DNA of 64,000 nucleotides from Pseudotabrizicola sp. (GTDB taxonomy: Bacteria > Pseudomonadota > Alphaproteobacteria > Rhodobacterales > Rhodobacteraceae): positions 1 to 64,000 of the forward strand of contig NZ_JAUSNR010000012.1 in NCBI RefSeq assembly GCF_030656345.1. The letters run 5' to 3'. Of this stretch, positions 51,146 to 60,837 are shown piece after piece (the stretch's first letter is position 1; the number at the start of each line of letters is the position of its first letter). Both the position numbers and the translations under genes were made by a program. Below the pieces are notes generated by a model that was given only the letters and a program-made list of their open reading frames with translations, searched no databases and was not told the DNA's origin.

Positions 51146-52713
51146 CCTTCATGAAATCCGCCGCCCTTGTGGCGTTGCTGAGTGGAACGGCCTTGCCGGC
51201 CTATGCGCAGGATCTGACGATTGGCCGTTCCAGCGAGCAATCGTCGATTGATCCCCAGTTTTCGCGCACGGGCAACAACCAGATGACCTCGACCATGATT
51301 TTCGGGCGGCTGGTCGAGTTCGACTCGAACCTGCAGGTAAGCCCCGGACTTGCGGAAAGCTGGGAAAACATCGACCCCACCACGTGGGAGATCAAGCTGC
51401 GGTCAGGCGTGACCTTTCACGACGGATCGCCCTTCACCGCCGATGATGTGATCTTCTCGCTGGACCGCGCCGATGAAGTCCCGAATTCACCCGCGCCTTA
51501 TACCGATCAGGTCTCTGCGGTGGCCAGCATGGAAAAGGTGGATGACCTGACCCTCCGCATCACCACCAACGCCCCGGCCCCCACCTTGCTGGAAGACATT
51601 GGCCGGGTGTTCATCATTTCGAAAGCTGCAGCCGAAGGCCGGGCGAGCGAAGATTTCATGACCGCAGACGTGGCCGTCGGCACCGGGCCCTACAAGTTCC
51701 TGTCGTGGACCCCGGGTGAGACGCTGGAACTGCAGGCCTATGACGGATTTTACGGCGATGCGCCGGAATTCAAGGATGTGCAGGTCCGCTTTATCTCGAA
51801 CGATGCCGCACGGGTTGCGGCCCTGCTGTCCGGCGCTGTGGATGTGATTGACGCAGTGCCGCCGACCGACGTTGCCACGATTGAAAACAGCACCGGGTTC
51901 AAGGTTTACTCCGCGCAATCGGGCCGCATCATCTATCTGGGCCTGTCGATGCGGGGCGATACCGCGCCGGGGGTAACTGATCTGAACGGACAGCCATTGG
52001 CTGAAAACCCGTTCAAGGACGCGCGGGTCCGCAAGGCGGTGTCGCTGATGATCGACCGGCAGCTGATCGTTGACCGCATTCTCGGCGGTTCGGGGGTCGC
52101 TGCGGGGCAGCTTGTGCCTGACGTACTTGGCGGCCATGCCGCTGATGTCACGCCGGACCAGCCAGATCCGGATCAGGCCCGCGCCCTGTTGGCAGAAGCC
52201 GGGTATCCGGAAGGGTTTGGCATCACGATCTATTCGTCGAACGACCGCTTTCCGGGCGATGCCGATCTGGCGCAGGCGCTTGGCCAGATGCTGACGCGTG
52301 GCGGACTCAAGGTGAACGGGGTGCAGGTCTTCCCTTACAACGTCTATTCCAAGGCGGCGACGGCGGGCGATTATGGCGCCTTCGTCTTTTCGCTGGGGTC
52401 ATCAACCCCGACATCGGGACCAAGCCTTCAGGCCCTGCTGCACACATATGACGCAGAGGCCGGGGTTGGGGCTTTCAACCGCGCCCGCTTCTCGAACGCG
52501 GAATTTGATGCGGCCATCAACGCCGCCAATCAGGAATTCGACGAAGCCACGCGCATCACCCTGCTGGAAGACGCCACCCGCCTTGTCTTTGCCGAAACTC
52601 CGGTGGTTCCATTGTACTGGCAGGTCATTCACTGGGGCATGAAAGACGGGCTGGAAATCTCGGCCGGCCTTTCCGAAGACACCCTGCCACAGGAAGTGCG
52701 GAGCGCGGAATGA
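51142..52713 (+). CDS. Family 5 extracellular solute-binding protein
   Basis: This is a 523-residue DppA/OppA-class binding protein with signal peptide FMKSAALVALLSGTALPAYA (cleavage near residue 23). Family segments include SPGLAESWE, FHDGSPFTADDV, GTGPYKFLSW and PFKDARVRKAVSLMIDR. These proteins bind peptides but also many non-peptide ligands, including opines, oligosaccharides, nickel complexes and drugs. The hydrolase that follows points to an ester or amide ligand. ATGA overlaps are present on both sides. Confidence 0.93.
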   Translation: MTFMKSAALVALLSGTALPAYAQDLTIGRSSEQSSIDPQFSRTGNNQMTSTMIFGRLVEFDSNLQVSPGLAESWENIDPTTWEIKLRSGVTFHDGSPFTADDVIFSLDRADEVPNSPAPYTDQVSAVASMEKVDDLTLRITTNAPAPTLLEDIGRVFIISKAAAEGRASEDFMTADVAVGTGPYKFLSWTPGETLELQAYDGFYGDAPEFKDVQVRFISNDAARVAALLSGAVDVIDAVPPTDVATIENSTGFKVYSAQSGRIIYLGLSMRGDTAPGVTDLNGQPLAENPFKDARVRKAVSLMIDRQLIVDRILGGSGVAAGQLVPDVLGGHAADVTPDQPDPDQARALLAEAGYPEGFGITIYSSNDRFPGDADLAQALGQMLTRGGLKVNGVQVFPYNVYSKAATAGDYGAFVFSLGSSTPTSGPSLQALLHTYDAEAGVGAFNRARFSNAEFDAAINAANQEFDEATRITLLEDATRLVFAETPVVPLYWQVIHWGMKDGLEISAGLSEDTLPQEVRSAE

Positions 52714-54599
52714 ACCTGCAGGTCGCCCTCTCGCCCGCAGAGCTGGTGGAAGACGGCATCGTCGTCCATCGCAATGTGATGATCCCGATGCGCGATGGTG
52801 TGCATCTTGCCACCGACATTTATCGCCCGGCGAAGGGTGGCCACCCGGTCGAAACACCGCTGCCGGTGATCTTCGAACGCACGCCATATGACAAATCAGG
52901 CACGCCGCGGACAGAATTGTCCGTGGCGCGCCCCACGGCCTATAGTCGGCCGGAACTGGCCCGATTGCTGGTGCGGGAGGGCTATGTCGTCATCTGGCAG
53001 GATTGCCGTGGCCGCTATGGGTCGGAAGGCACGTTCACGAAATATGTGAACGAAGCCGAAGATGGCTATGACTCCATGGTCTGGATCGACGCCCAGCCCT
53101 GGACCAACTCGCGCATCGGCACCATGGGACTTAGCTATGACGCGCATGTGCAGATTGCACTGGCCTGCCTGAACCCGCCCGGACTTGCCTGCATGGCGGT
53201 GGATTCCGGCGGCTTTTCCAATGCCTTCACCTGCGGCATCCGTCAGGGTGGCGCGCTGGAGATGAAGCAGGTGACATGGGCCTATAACCGCGCGATGGAA
53301 AGCCCGCTTGCCGCCGCCGATCCCGCCATCCTGCGCGCGATCGAGGCCGAGGATCTGGCCGGCTGGATGACCCGGACACCCTGGACCAAGGGCCGCTCGC
53401 CGGTGAAATGGGACCCGGATTACGAAGCCTATCTGCTGGACCAGTGGCTGCACGGCACCTTTGACGACTTCTGGAAAAAGACCGGGCTATGGGCGGCGGG
53501 ACACTATGCCAGCTTCCCCAAGGTGCCGATCATTTTCATGTCGAGCTGGTATGACGCCTATGTGCAGACCACGCTGGAGAATTATACCGGGCTGAAAGGG
53601 GACGCCGAGCGGCCCTTGTCGCTGATCATGGGGCCATGGACCCATGGCGACAGGTCAGAGCGCGTTTTTGGTGACGTCGATTTCGGCGCAGCCGCCGTTT
53701 TTGACGGGCAGGTCGATAGCGACTGGCTGGCCTACCGGCTGAAATTCTTCGCCCGATGGCTCAAGGATGAACCGGAACGCGTGCTTGACGGACGGGTGCA
53801 TCTGTTCGTGATGGGCGGCGGATCGGGCGGCAAAACCCCCGCCGGGCATCTTGACCATGGCGGCCGCTGGATTGAAACGACCGACTGGCCGGTGCCGGAC
53901 GCAATGCCGATGACCCTGCATATGCGGGCGGACATGAGTCTTGGTGACGTTCCGGGCACGCAAGCGGTGCTGTCCTATGATTACGACCCACGCAACCCGG
54001 TGCCGACCATCGGCGGATCGCTGACATCGGGCGAACCGATCTTTGCCGGCGGCGGCTTCGATCAGGTAGAGGCAGAGGGCATCTTTGGCTGTACCATGCC
54101 GGGGATGCCGCTGACCGCAAGGCCGGATGTACTGAGCTTTGAGACGGCACCTTTGGAAAAGGACATGGTGATCGTTGGCCCGGTGACCGTGCGCCTGCGG
54201 GTTTCGACCGATGCGCCTGACACGGATTTCACCGCCAAGCTGGTGGATGTCTACCCGCCCTGTGCCGACTATCCGCGCGGCTATGCGCTGAACATCACCG
54301 ACGGGATTTTCCGGGTGCGCTATCGCAAGGGGTTTGACGCGCCAGCGCCGGTTGCGGTGGATGAGGGGGCGTTCGACATCACCATTACCCCCTTTGCCAC
54401 GGCCAACCGCTTTGCCAGGGGGCATCGGCTCCGGCTGGATATTTCATCGTCGAATTTTCCAAAATACGACATCAACCCGAACACAGGCGAGCCGGAAGGC
54501 ACCTCACGCCGGACGCGCATCGCTGTGAACAGTCTGTATCTGGGGGAGGGGCAGGTAAGCTGTATCGAGCTGATGATATTGCCCGATCCGGCGGGATGA
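52710..54599 (+). CDS. CocE/NonD family hydrolase (X-Pro dipeptidyl-peptidase S15-like)
   Basis: This is a 629-residue cytoplasmic hydrolase of the CocE/NonD family. The N-terminal alpha/beta-hydrolase domain has the strand MIPMRDGVHLATDIYRP, the catalytic serine probably Ser142 in MGLSYDAH, and the histidine likely in GPWTHGD. A C-terminal jelly-roll domain follows from about residue 400 (GPVTVRLRVSTDAPDTDFTAKL). Members cleave esters (cocaine esterase), beta-lactam esters or amides. Being last in the ABC operon, it probably hydrolyses the imported compound inside the cell. Confidence 0.88.
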   Translation: MNLQVALSPAELVEDGIVVHRNVMIPMRDGVHLATDIYRPAKGGHPVETPLPVIFERTPYDKSGTPRTELSVARPTAYSRPELARLLVREGYVVIWQDCRGRYGSEGTFTKYVNEAEDGYDSMVWIDAQPWTNSRIGTMGLSYDAHVQIALACLNPPGLACMAVDSGGFSNAFTCGIRQGGALEMKQVTWAYNRAMESPLAAADPAILRAIEAEDLAGWMTRTPWTKGRSPVKWDPDYEAYLLDQWLHGTFDDFWKKTGLWAAGHYASFPKVPIIFMSSWYDAYVQTTLENYTGLKGDAERPLSLIMGPWTHGDRSERVFGDVDFGAAAVFDGQVDSDWLAYRLKFFARWLKDEPERVLDGRVHLFVMGGGSGGKTPAGHLDHGGRWIETTDWPVPDAMPMTLHMRADMSLGDVPGTQAVLSYDYDPRNPVPTIGGSLTSGEPIFAGGGFDQVEAEGIFGCTMPGMPLTARPDVLSFETAPLEKDMVIVGPVTVRLRVSTDAPDTDFTAKLVDVYPPCADYPRGYALNITDGIFRVRYRKGFDAPAPVAVDEGAFDITITPFATANRFARGHRLRLDISSSNFPKYDINPNTGEPEGTSRRTRIAVNSLYLGEGQVSCIELMILPDPAG

Positions 54600-54611
54600 C
54601 AGAGGCGCTGT

Positions 54612-54627
54612 CAGCCTTTTCAGGCTG
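54612..54627. terminator. Hairpin between convergent genes
   Basis: CAGCCT-TTTC-AGGCTG forms a 6-bp stem with a tetraloop between the CocE/NonD stop and the FAH-family gene on the other strand. Confidence 0.5.
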
Positions 54628-54638
54628 CCAGTCTGCCT

Positions 54639-55325
54639 TCAGACAACAGTGATTTTCAGGTCACCGACGCCCGCGACATGACACTCCATCACGTCGCCGC
54701 GCACGACAGGACCAACCCCGGACGGCGTGCCGGTCATGATCACATCACCCGCTGCCAGTTCAAAGAAATCCGACAGATACGAGATCATTTCCGGCACTTT
54801 CCAGATCATCTGGTTCAGATCCCCGGTCTGTTTTACCGCGCCATTGACTTTAAGCTGGACCAATCCCGCAGCGGGATGGCCCACATCTGACACCGGACGC
54901 AAAGCGCTGACCGGGGCCGAGCCTTCAAAGGCTTTGCCAATTTCCCACGGGCGGCCCATTTCCTTGGCCACGCCCTGAAGATCGCGCCGCGTCATGTCCA
55001 GCCCGACCCCGTAGCCAAAAACGTGATTCAGAGCTTTATCCGGCGCAATAGTCTTGCCGCCCGATTTCAGCGCGACAATCATCTCGATCTCATGATGCAC
55101 GTCGTTGGTCTGATCGGGATAGGGGAAAGTGTTGCCTGTGGTCAGATTGTCGGGGTTTTTCTGAAAGAAGAACGGCGGTTCGCGGTTGGGATCGTGGCCC
55201 ATTTCGATCGCATGGGCGGCATAGTTGCGACCGATGCAATAGACCCGCCGAACGGGGAACAGCGCGTCAGACCCCTCAACTGGAAGGGTCACGAGGGGCG
55301 GTGGATTGAAAGCATAGTCTGACAT
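54639..55325 (-). CDS. FAH-family hydrolase (fumarylpyruvate hydrolase-like)
   Basis: This is a 228-residue fumarylacetoacetate-hydrolase-family enzyme. The metal and substrate motifs are visible as YCIGRNYAAHAIEMG (near residue 29), PFFFQKNPDNL, DVHHEIEMIVAL (Glu ligands) and DVIMTGTPSGVGPV (near 200). The short length suits fumarylpyruvate or maleylpyruvate hydrolases and oxaloacetate-type FAHD1 proteins. ATG 55325 is chosen; the 22-residue extension to 55391 looks non-conserved. It is monocistronic and divergent from isocitrate dehydrogenase. The substrate is uncertain. Confidence 0.85.
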   Translation of the reverse strand: MSDYAFNPPPLVTLPVEGSDALFPVRRVYCIGRNYAAHAIEMGHDPNREPPFFFQKNPDNLTTGNTFPYPDQTNDVHHEIEMIVALKSGGKTIAPDKALNHVFGYGVGLDMTRRDLQGVAKEMGRPWEIGKAFEGSAPVSALRPVSDVGHPAAGLVQLKVNGAVKQTGDLNQMIWKVPEMISYLSDFFELAAGDVIMTGTPSGVGPVVRGDVMECHVAGVGDLKITVV

Positions 55326-55556
55326 GGCGACACTTTGTTGTTCGGCGGCTTCTTGGTCACAGATTGCGGCCTGCAAATCAATCAGGTTCATTCCGGCGCA
55401 GGCGCCCGCGCACGGCGGCGCTTCAGGGCTCTGTTGAGGCGATTGCCAGGATGCGCCTAAAATTGGCCGTGCAGCAAAGGCCGGGCGTGACGTGCCCGCC
55501 GCATGCTGCTAACCCAAGGTCACAATATCCGCACCACAACAAGACAGGTTCACGCC

Positions 55557-57776
55557 ATGGCCAATTCCACTCCCGACATCATCTACACCAAGGTTGACGA
55601 AGCGCCGCAGCTTGCTTCGGCCTCGCTCTTGCCGATCATCCGGGCCTTTGCGTCTGCAGCGGGCGTTTCCGTGGGGGTCAAGGACATCTCGCTTGCAGGC
55701 CGGATCATTGCCGCGTTTTCGGACCGGCTGACAGCGGCGCAAAAGCAGCCCGATGATCTGGCAGAACTGGGAGAGCTGGTAAAAACGCCGGATGCCAATG
55801 TCATCAAACTGCCCAATGTCTCGGCCTCTGCCCCGCAACTGATCGCCGCGGTCAAGGAATTGCAGTCGCAGGGCTACGACATTCCCGACTATCCCGAAGA
55901 TCCGCAGACCGCCGAGGAAAAAGCCGCACGCGCCCGGTTTGATGCGATCAAAGGCTCTGCCGTGAACCCGGTCCTGCGCGAAGGCAACTCTGACCGCCGC
56001 GCAGCGGTTGCGGTCAAGAACTACGCAAAAGCCAATCCGCATTCGATGGGCAAATGGTCGGCAGACAGCAAGACCTGCGTCTCCACCATGACCTCGGGCG
56101 ATTTCCGGTCGAATGAAACCTCGGTCACCCTGACCGAGGCGCAGGCCGGAGCGGCCCGGATTGAGCATGTGGCCGCAGATGGCACGGTGACCGTGCTCAA
56201 AGACAAACTGTCCTACCCCGCCGGGACTGTGGTGGATGCGACGTTCATGTCGGCCAAGGCCCTTGATGCGTTTCTGGCCGAACAGATCGACGCGTCAAAG
56301 CAGATGGGGGTGCTGTTTTCCATCCACCTGAAGGCCACCATGATGAAGGTCTCTGACCCGATCATTTTCGGCCACGCGGTCCGTCAGTTCCTGAAACCCG
56401 TATTCGACGCGCATGGCCCGGCCCTTGCCGCCGCCGGGGTTGATGCCAATTCCGGCCTTGGCGCGATGCTTGAACGCGTGGCCGAGATGCCGGACGGCAA
56501 GGCCATCGCCGACCAGATCCATGCGGTGATCGCCGAGCGCGCGCCGATGTATATGGTCAACTCCGACCGGGGCATCAGCAACCTGCACGTGCCGTCGGAC
56601 GTGATCATCGATGCGTCGATCCCGGCGCTGATCCGGGCGGGCGGCAAGGGCTACGGCCCTGATGGCAAGGCTGCCGACACCAATTGCGTGATACCCGACA
56701 GCAGTTATGCCCCGGTTTATGACGAGACGATCCGGTACTTCAAGGAAACCGGTGCGCTTGATCCGTCAACGGCGGGAACGGTGCAGAACGTCGGTCTGAT
56801 GGCGCAGAAGGCCGAAGAATACGGATCACACCCGACCACCTTCCTGATCCCTTCGGACGGCACGGTCCGGATGGTGCTGGAAAACGGCGATATCATCCAC
56901 CAGCATAGCGTTGAGGCCGGCGATATCTGGCGGGCCGCTTCCACCCGCAAAGCCCCGATTGAAGATTGGGTCACCCTGGCCATTGCACGCCAGAAGGCCG
57001 AAAACTGTCAGGCGATCTTCTGGCTGGATGAGACGCGGGCACATGACGCCCAGCTTATCGCCTATGTCAAACCCCTGCTGGCAGCGGCGGGTGCGGCAGA
57101 CAGGTTCCAGATCCTTGCCCCGCGCGAAGCGACGCGCCTGTCGCTGGAAACCATCCGCAAGGGCGAAACCTCGATCGCGGTCACCGGCAACGTGCTGCGC
57201 GACTATCTGACCGACCTGTTCCCGATTCTGGAACTGGGAACCAGCGCCAAGATGCTGTCGATCGTCAAGCTGATGAACGGGGGCGGCATGTTCGAAACCG
57301 GTGCCGGCGGGTCGGCCCCCAAGCATGTGCAGCAGCTGGTTGAGGAAAATCACCTGCGCTGGGACAGCCTTGGCGAATTCTGCGCACTGGGGGAAAGCCT
57401 GAAGTTTCTGGCGGATGCCAAAGGCAACGCCAAGGCGCGCGTGCTGGGCGATGCGGTGGATGTGGCCACTCAGGGCGTGCTGGATCACAACCATTCGCCG
57501 CAGTACAAGGTGGGCCAGAAAGACAACCGCGACAGCCACTTTTACTTTGCGCTGTACTGGGCCCGCGCTTTGGCCGAACAGACTGCGGACGCAGAGCTTG
57601 CCGCGCATTTCGCGCCAATCGCTCAGGCGCTGACCGAAAATGAGGCGGTAATCGTTTCAGAACTTGCTGCCGCACAGGGCGCGCCGGCAGATTTGGGCGG
57701 ATATTACCACGCCGATGAGCAGAAGGTCGCCGCCGTTATGCGCCCTTCGGCCACCTTCGTCGGCATCATCGGCTGA
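55557..57776 (+). CDS. icd: NADP-dependent isocitrate dehydrogenase, monomeric type
   Basis: This is a 739-residue monomeric isocitrate dehydrogenase, the usual length for this family, which is unrelated in length to the 45-kDa dimeric type. Recognised segments include [46 protein letters not shown] and [16 protein letters not shown]. It makes 2-oxoglutarate and NADPH in the citric acid cycle. ATG 55557 begins the conserved N-terminus. It stands alone with its own terminator. Its presence on a repABC replicon is notable because the enzyme is often a sole copy. Confidence 0.95.
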   Translation: MANSTPDIIYTKVDEAPQLASASLLPIIRAFASAAGVSVGVKDISLAGRIIAAFSDRLTAAQKQPDDLAELGELVKTPDANVIKLPNVSASAPQLIAAVKELQSQGYDIPDYPEDPQTAEEKAARARFDAIKGSAVNPVLREGNSDRRAAVAVKNYAKANPHSMGKWSADSKTCVSTMTSGDFRSNETSVTLTEAQAGAARIEHVAADGTVTVLKDKLSYPAGTVVDATFMSAKALDAFLAEQIDASKQMGVLFSIHLKATMMKVSDPIIFGHAVRQFLKPVFDAHGPALAAAGVDANSGLGAMLERVAEMPDGKAIADQIHAVIAERAPMYMVNSDRGISNLHVPSDVIIDASIPALIRAGGKGYGPDGKAADTNCVIPDSSYAPVYDETIRYFKETGALDPSTAGTVQNVGLMAQKAEEYGSHPTTFLIPSDGTVRMVLENGDIIHQHSVEAGDIWRAASTRKAPIEDWVTLAIARQKAENCQAIFWLDETRAHDAQLIAYVKPLLAAAGAADRFQILAPREATRLSLETIRKGETSIAVTGNVLRDYLTDLFPILELGTSAKMLSIVKLMNGGGMFETGAGGSAPKHVQQLVEENHLRWDSLGEFCALGESLKFLADAKGNAKARVLGDAVDVATQGVLDHNHSPQYKVGQKDNRDSHFYFALYWARALAEQTADAELAAHFAPIAQALTENEAVIVSELAAAQGAPADLGGYYHADEQKVAAVMRPSATFVGIIG

Positions 57777-57784
57777 TACCATTT

Positions 57785-57816
57785 GGCAGGGCCTGAACAA
57801 CGGGCCCTGCCGTTTT
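57785..57816 (+). terminator. Rho-independent terminator of isocitrate dehydrogenase
   Basis: GGCAGGGCC (57785-57793) and GGCCCTGCC (57803-57811) form a 9-bp stem with a 9-base loop, followed by GTTTTG. This is the most classical terminator in the window. Confidence 0.85.
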
Positions 57817-57861
57817 GTCTCGCGTCTCCAGCGCGTGATCCGCGACTGTCTGCGACAGACT

Positions 57862-59640
57862 TCAGTGGTTGTGCCGGGGCAAAGTCCCACTGATGCGCAC
57901 AAACTTTTCGGCCCCTTCAATGGTTGCCCCCTCGACAAGCTGGGTGACCGTGGCCCGGTAAATTTCCTGCCATGGTGTGGCCGAGGCGGGAACGGCGGGA
58001 ATCCCTTCTTTCATCCGGCTGGCAATCTCGTCAGGCTCTACCAGCATATCACAGCGCCCTGCATTCAGGTCGATCCGGATGCGGTCGCCGGTGCGCAGCC
58101 AGGCCAACCCGCCGCCCGCCGCGCTTTCGGGTGAGGCGTTCAGGATCGACGGGCTGTCCGCCGTGCCCGATTGCCGTCCGTCGCCGATGGTGGGCAGGCT
58201 GGTGATGCCGCGCTGGATCAGGCGATCCGGCGGCTGCATGTTCACCACCTCGGCAGAGCCGGGCCAGCCAAGCGGCCCGGCACCCCGGATCACCAGAATG
58301 GAGCGCTCATCAATCTCCAGCGCGGGGTCGTTGATGCGGGCGTGGTAATCGGTTGATCCGTCAAAGACAAAGGCGGTGCCCTCGAACACGCCTTCGCGCC
58401 CCGGTTCGGACAGGTAGCGGGCGCGGAACTCTTCTGAAATGACGCTGGTCTTCATGATCGCAAAATCGAACAGGTTGCCGCGCAGCACCAGAAAGCCCGC
58501 CCGCTGCATCATCGGTGCGTCAAAGGGGCGGATCACCTCGCGGTCGGTCGCTTCGCGCCCGTCCAGATTGGTGGCCATGCTGGTGCCTGTCACGGTGGGG
58601 CAGGTGCCATCCAGCAGCCCGGCCTGCAGCAACTCCCACATCACCGCAGGCACACCCCCCGCGCGGTGAAAGCGCTCGCCCAGATAGGCCCCGGCTGGTT
58701 GCACATTGGCCAGCAGCGGCACGTCATAGCCGTGGGTCTGCCAGTCCTCGGGGTGCAGTTCTGCGCCTGCATGCCGCGCCATGGCCATCAGATGCGGTTG
58801 CGCATTGGTCGAACCACCAATGGCAGAGTTCACCCGGATCGCATTCAGGAACGCCGCCCGTGTCAGGATCTTCGATGGGCGCAGGTCTTCGCGCACCAGT
58901 TCCACCGCCCGCAATCCGGTGCGATACGCCACCTGCCCGCGTTCGCGGTAGGCCGCCGGAATGGCAGCGCAGCCGGTCAGCGACATGCCAAGCGCCTCGG
59001 CAATGGCGTTCATGGTTGAAGCCGTGCCCATCGTGTTGCAATGCCCGATCGATGGGGCGGAATCGAGGGCGGTCTGCAAAAACTCCTCCCGCGTGATCTC
59101 GCCCGCCGCAAACTTCCGGCGGGACTGCCAGATCACCGTGCCGGACCCGACCAGCCGCCCTTCGTGCCAACCATCCAGCATCGGCCCGCCAGACAGAACG
59201 ATGGCCGGAATATCCACCGTTGCGGCCGCCATGATGGCCGAAGGCGTGGTCTTGTCGCAGCCGGTGGTCAGCACAACCCCGTCGAACGGATAGCCGTAGA
59301 GCAGTTCAACCAGCCCCAGATAGGCCAGATTGCGGTCCAGCGCAGCGGTGGGGCGTTTGCAGTTCTCAAACAGCGGATGCGAGGGAAATTCGATGGCAAT
59401 GCCGCCCGCGTCGCGGATGCCGTCGCGCACCCGCTTGGCCAGATCCAGATGGTGGCGGTTGCACGGGTTCAGGTCGCTGCCCGACTGCGCGATGCCGATG
59501 ATCGGCCGGCCAGAGCGAAGTTCTTCGGGCGTTGTGCCATAATTCATGAACCGCTCCAGATACAACGCGGTCATATCGGCATGATCGGGATTGTCGAACC
59601 AGTCCTGTGAGCGAAGACGGCGGGGCGACGGGTCGGTCAT
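57862..59640 (-). CDS. IlvD/Edd family sugar-acid dehydratase
   Basis: This is a 592-residue dehydratase of the dihydroxy-acid/phosphogluconate dehydratase family. The iron-sulphur ligands are Cys60 (DLNPCNRH), Cys128 (TTGCDKTTP) and Cys201 (GHCNTMGTAST), as in [2Fe-2S] L-arabonate/D-xylonate dehydratases. Its FMNYGTTPEELRSGRPIIGIA start is typical of sugar-acid members rather than IlvD. It would turn an aldonate into a 2-keto-3-deoxy acid. ATG 59640 follows AAGGA. It is in an operon with the DenD-like gene 63 bases upstream. Confidence 0.9.
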   Translation of the reverse strand: MTDPSPRRLRSQDWFDNPDHADMTALYLERFMNYGTTPEELRSGRPIIGIAQSGSDLNPCNRHHLDLAKRVRDGIRDAGGIAIEFPSHPLFENCKRPTAALDRNLAYLGLVELLYGYPFDGVVLTTGCDKTTPSAIMAAATVDIPAIVLSGGPMLDGWHEGRLVGSGTVIWQSRRKFAAGEITREEFLQTALDSAPSIGHCNTMGTASTMNAIAEALGMSLTGCAAIPAAYRERGQVAYRTGLRAVELVREDLRPSKILTRAAFLNAIRVNSAIGGSTNAQPHLMAMARHAGAELHPEDWQTHGYDVPLLANVQPAGAYLGERFHRAGGVPAVMWELLQAGLLDGTCPTVTGTSMATNLDGREATDREVIRPFDAPMMQRAGFLVLRGNLFDFAIMKTSVISEEFRARYLSEPGREGVFEGTAFVFDGSTDYHARINDPALEIDERSILVIRGAGPLGWPGSAEVVNMQPPDRLIQRGITSLPTIGDGRQSGTADSPSILNASPESAAGGGLAWLRTGDRIRIDLNAGRCDMLVEPDEIASRMKEGIPAVPASATPWQEIYRATVTQLVEGATIEGAEKFVRISGTLPRHNH

Positions 59641-59703
59641 GATATGTCCTTGATCTTAAACAGGGTCGGTTCATTGCGGGTGGCAGTCAGGGGGCGCTGG
59701 CCC

Positions 59704-60684
59704 TTACGTCTGCCCCTCCAGCTCATCCTCGATATGGGCGCGGATGATCTGGTCAAAGCTGTCCTCGGCGGTAAAGCCCAAGGCGCGGGCGCGTGTGGCC
59801 TCGAACCCGGGGGCCCAGCCTTCGCACATGCGGGTGATGGTGGCATCGGGTTCGCGGCGGATCAGGGCCACGGCACTTTCCCCCGCGACGCGGTGCAACG
59901 CGTCGATCTGTTCGCCCACCGTCGCGCTCAGGCCCGGCATCGACAGGTTGCGTCGCGGCCCCACCGCTGCCAGATCCATCGTCGCCGCATGGATCATGAA
60001 CCCCACGGCAGAGCGCGGCGAGGTGTGCCAGTGCCGGATGCTGTCCGGCACCGGCAGGATGGCGGGTTTGCCCACCAGGGGTTCGCGCAGGATGTTCGAG
60101 AAAAAGCCCGACGCCGCCTTGTTCGGGGTGCCGGGGCGAATGCAGATCGTGGGCAGGCGGATGCCGATGCCGTCGAAGAACCCGTGGCGGGAATAGTCGG
60201 ACAGCAACAGCTCACAAATCGCCTTTTGGGTGCCGTAACTGGTCAGCGGGGTGGTGTGAAACGCATCCGGAATCGGGAACGGCAGCGGCGCACCCATCAC
60301 CGCGATGGACGACGCAAAGACCACGCGGGGGAAGTAGCCCTCGGCCAGATGCGCGCGCCGGATGGCGTCAAACAGATCGCGCGTGCTGTCCAGATTGATG
60401 CGGTAGCCCTTTTCGAAATCGGCCTCGGCCTCGCCCGAAACGATGGCCGCCAGATGAAAGATGATGTCCGGCCGTGCGTCGACCAACCGCTGGGCGGTGC
60501 CGGGTGCCGACAGATCGGCGCTCAGCGCGTCAACATTGCCGGCGAACCCGGCGGGCGCTTCCGGCACGATGACATCAACCAGTGTCAGCGCAGAGACGTC
60601 GCGCCCCGCCAGACCGTCGCGCACGAGCCGCGAAGTGACCTTGCGGCCCAGCATGCCAGCGGCACCAGTGATCAGAATATGCAT
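59704..60684 (-). CDS. NAD-dependent epimerase/dehydratase family, D-erythronate dehydrogenase (DenD)-like
   Basis: This is a 326-residue extended SDR. Its cofactor motif is TGAAGMLGRKV (residues 6-16), the catalytic residues are in SSIAVMGAP and SYGTQKAI (Tyr-x3-Lys), and DSIRHWHTSPRSAVGFM is a segment shared with DenD. DenD oxidises D-erythronate to 2-dehydro-D-erythronate. Here the kinase/decarboxylase partners of that pathway (OtnK/OtnC) are absent and an aldonate dehydratase follows, so the substrate may differ. ATG 60684 follows GGAGGA; the longer frame is rejected. It is divergent from the GntR gene. Confidence 0.82.
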   Translation of the reverse strand: MHILITGAAGMLGRKVTSRLVRDGLAGRDVSALTLVDVIVPEAPAGFAGNVDALSADLSAPGTAQRLVDARPDIIFHLAAIVSGEAEADFEKGYRINLDSTRDLFDAIRRAHLAEGYFPRVVFASSIAVMGAPLPFPIPDAFHTTPLTSYGTQKAICELLLSDYSRHGFFDGIGIRLPTICIRPGTPNKAASGFFSNILREPLVGKPAILPVPDSIRHWHTSPRSAVGFMIHAATMDLAAVGPRRNLSMPGLSATVGEQIDALHRVAGESAVALIRREPDATITRMCEGWAPGFEATRARALGFTAEDSFDQIIRAHIEDELEGQT

Positions 60685-60738
60685 CGTCTGTCCTCCGTGG
60701 GGTCTTATGCAGATATCCACCCTCTTGAGTTCGTATGA

Positions 60739-60749
60739 TTGTCTGATAA
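60739..60749. promoter_or_regulatory. Candidate GntR operator (site 1)
   Basis: TTGTCTGATAA is a near-palindrome (TTGTC-T-GATAA) in the divergent region between the DenD-like gene and the GntR gene. It shares TTGTCTGA with a second site at 61628-61638. Confidence 0.55.
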
Positions 60750-60837
60750 CCTGAAAACATCAAGGGAAGAGAAATCTGATGATGATCCGCGCAAAGAGTG
60801 AGGCCCAGCCACGACAGCTGACCAGAAGAGCACCGAG

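Noticed and set aside
52907-52926. CGGACA-GAAT-TGTCCG resembling the repC palindrome
   Set aside because: The arms are in the opposite order from TTGTCCGCGGACAA and are separated by four bases; it lies inside the CocE/NonD coding sequence and is probably chance.
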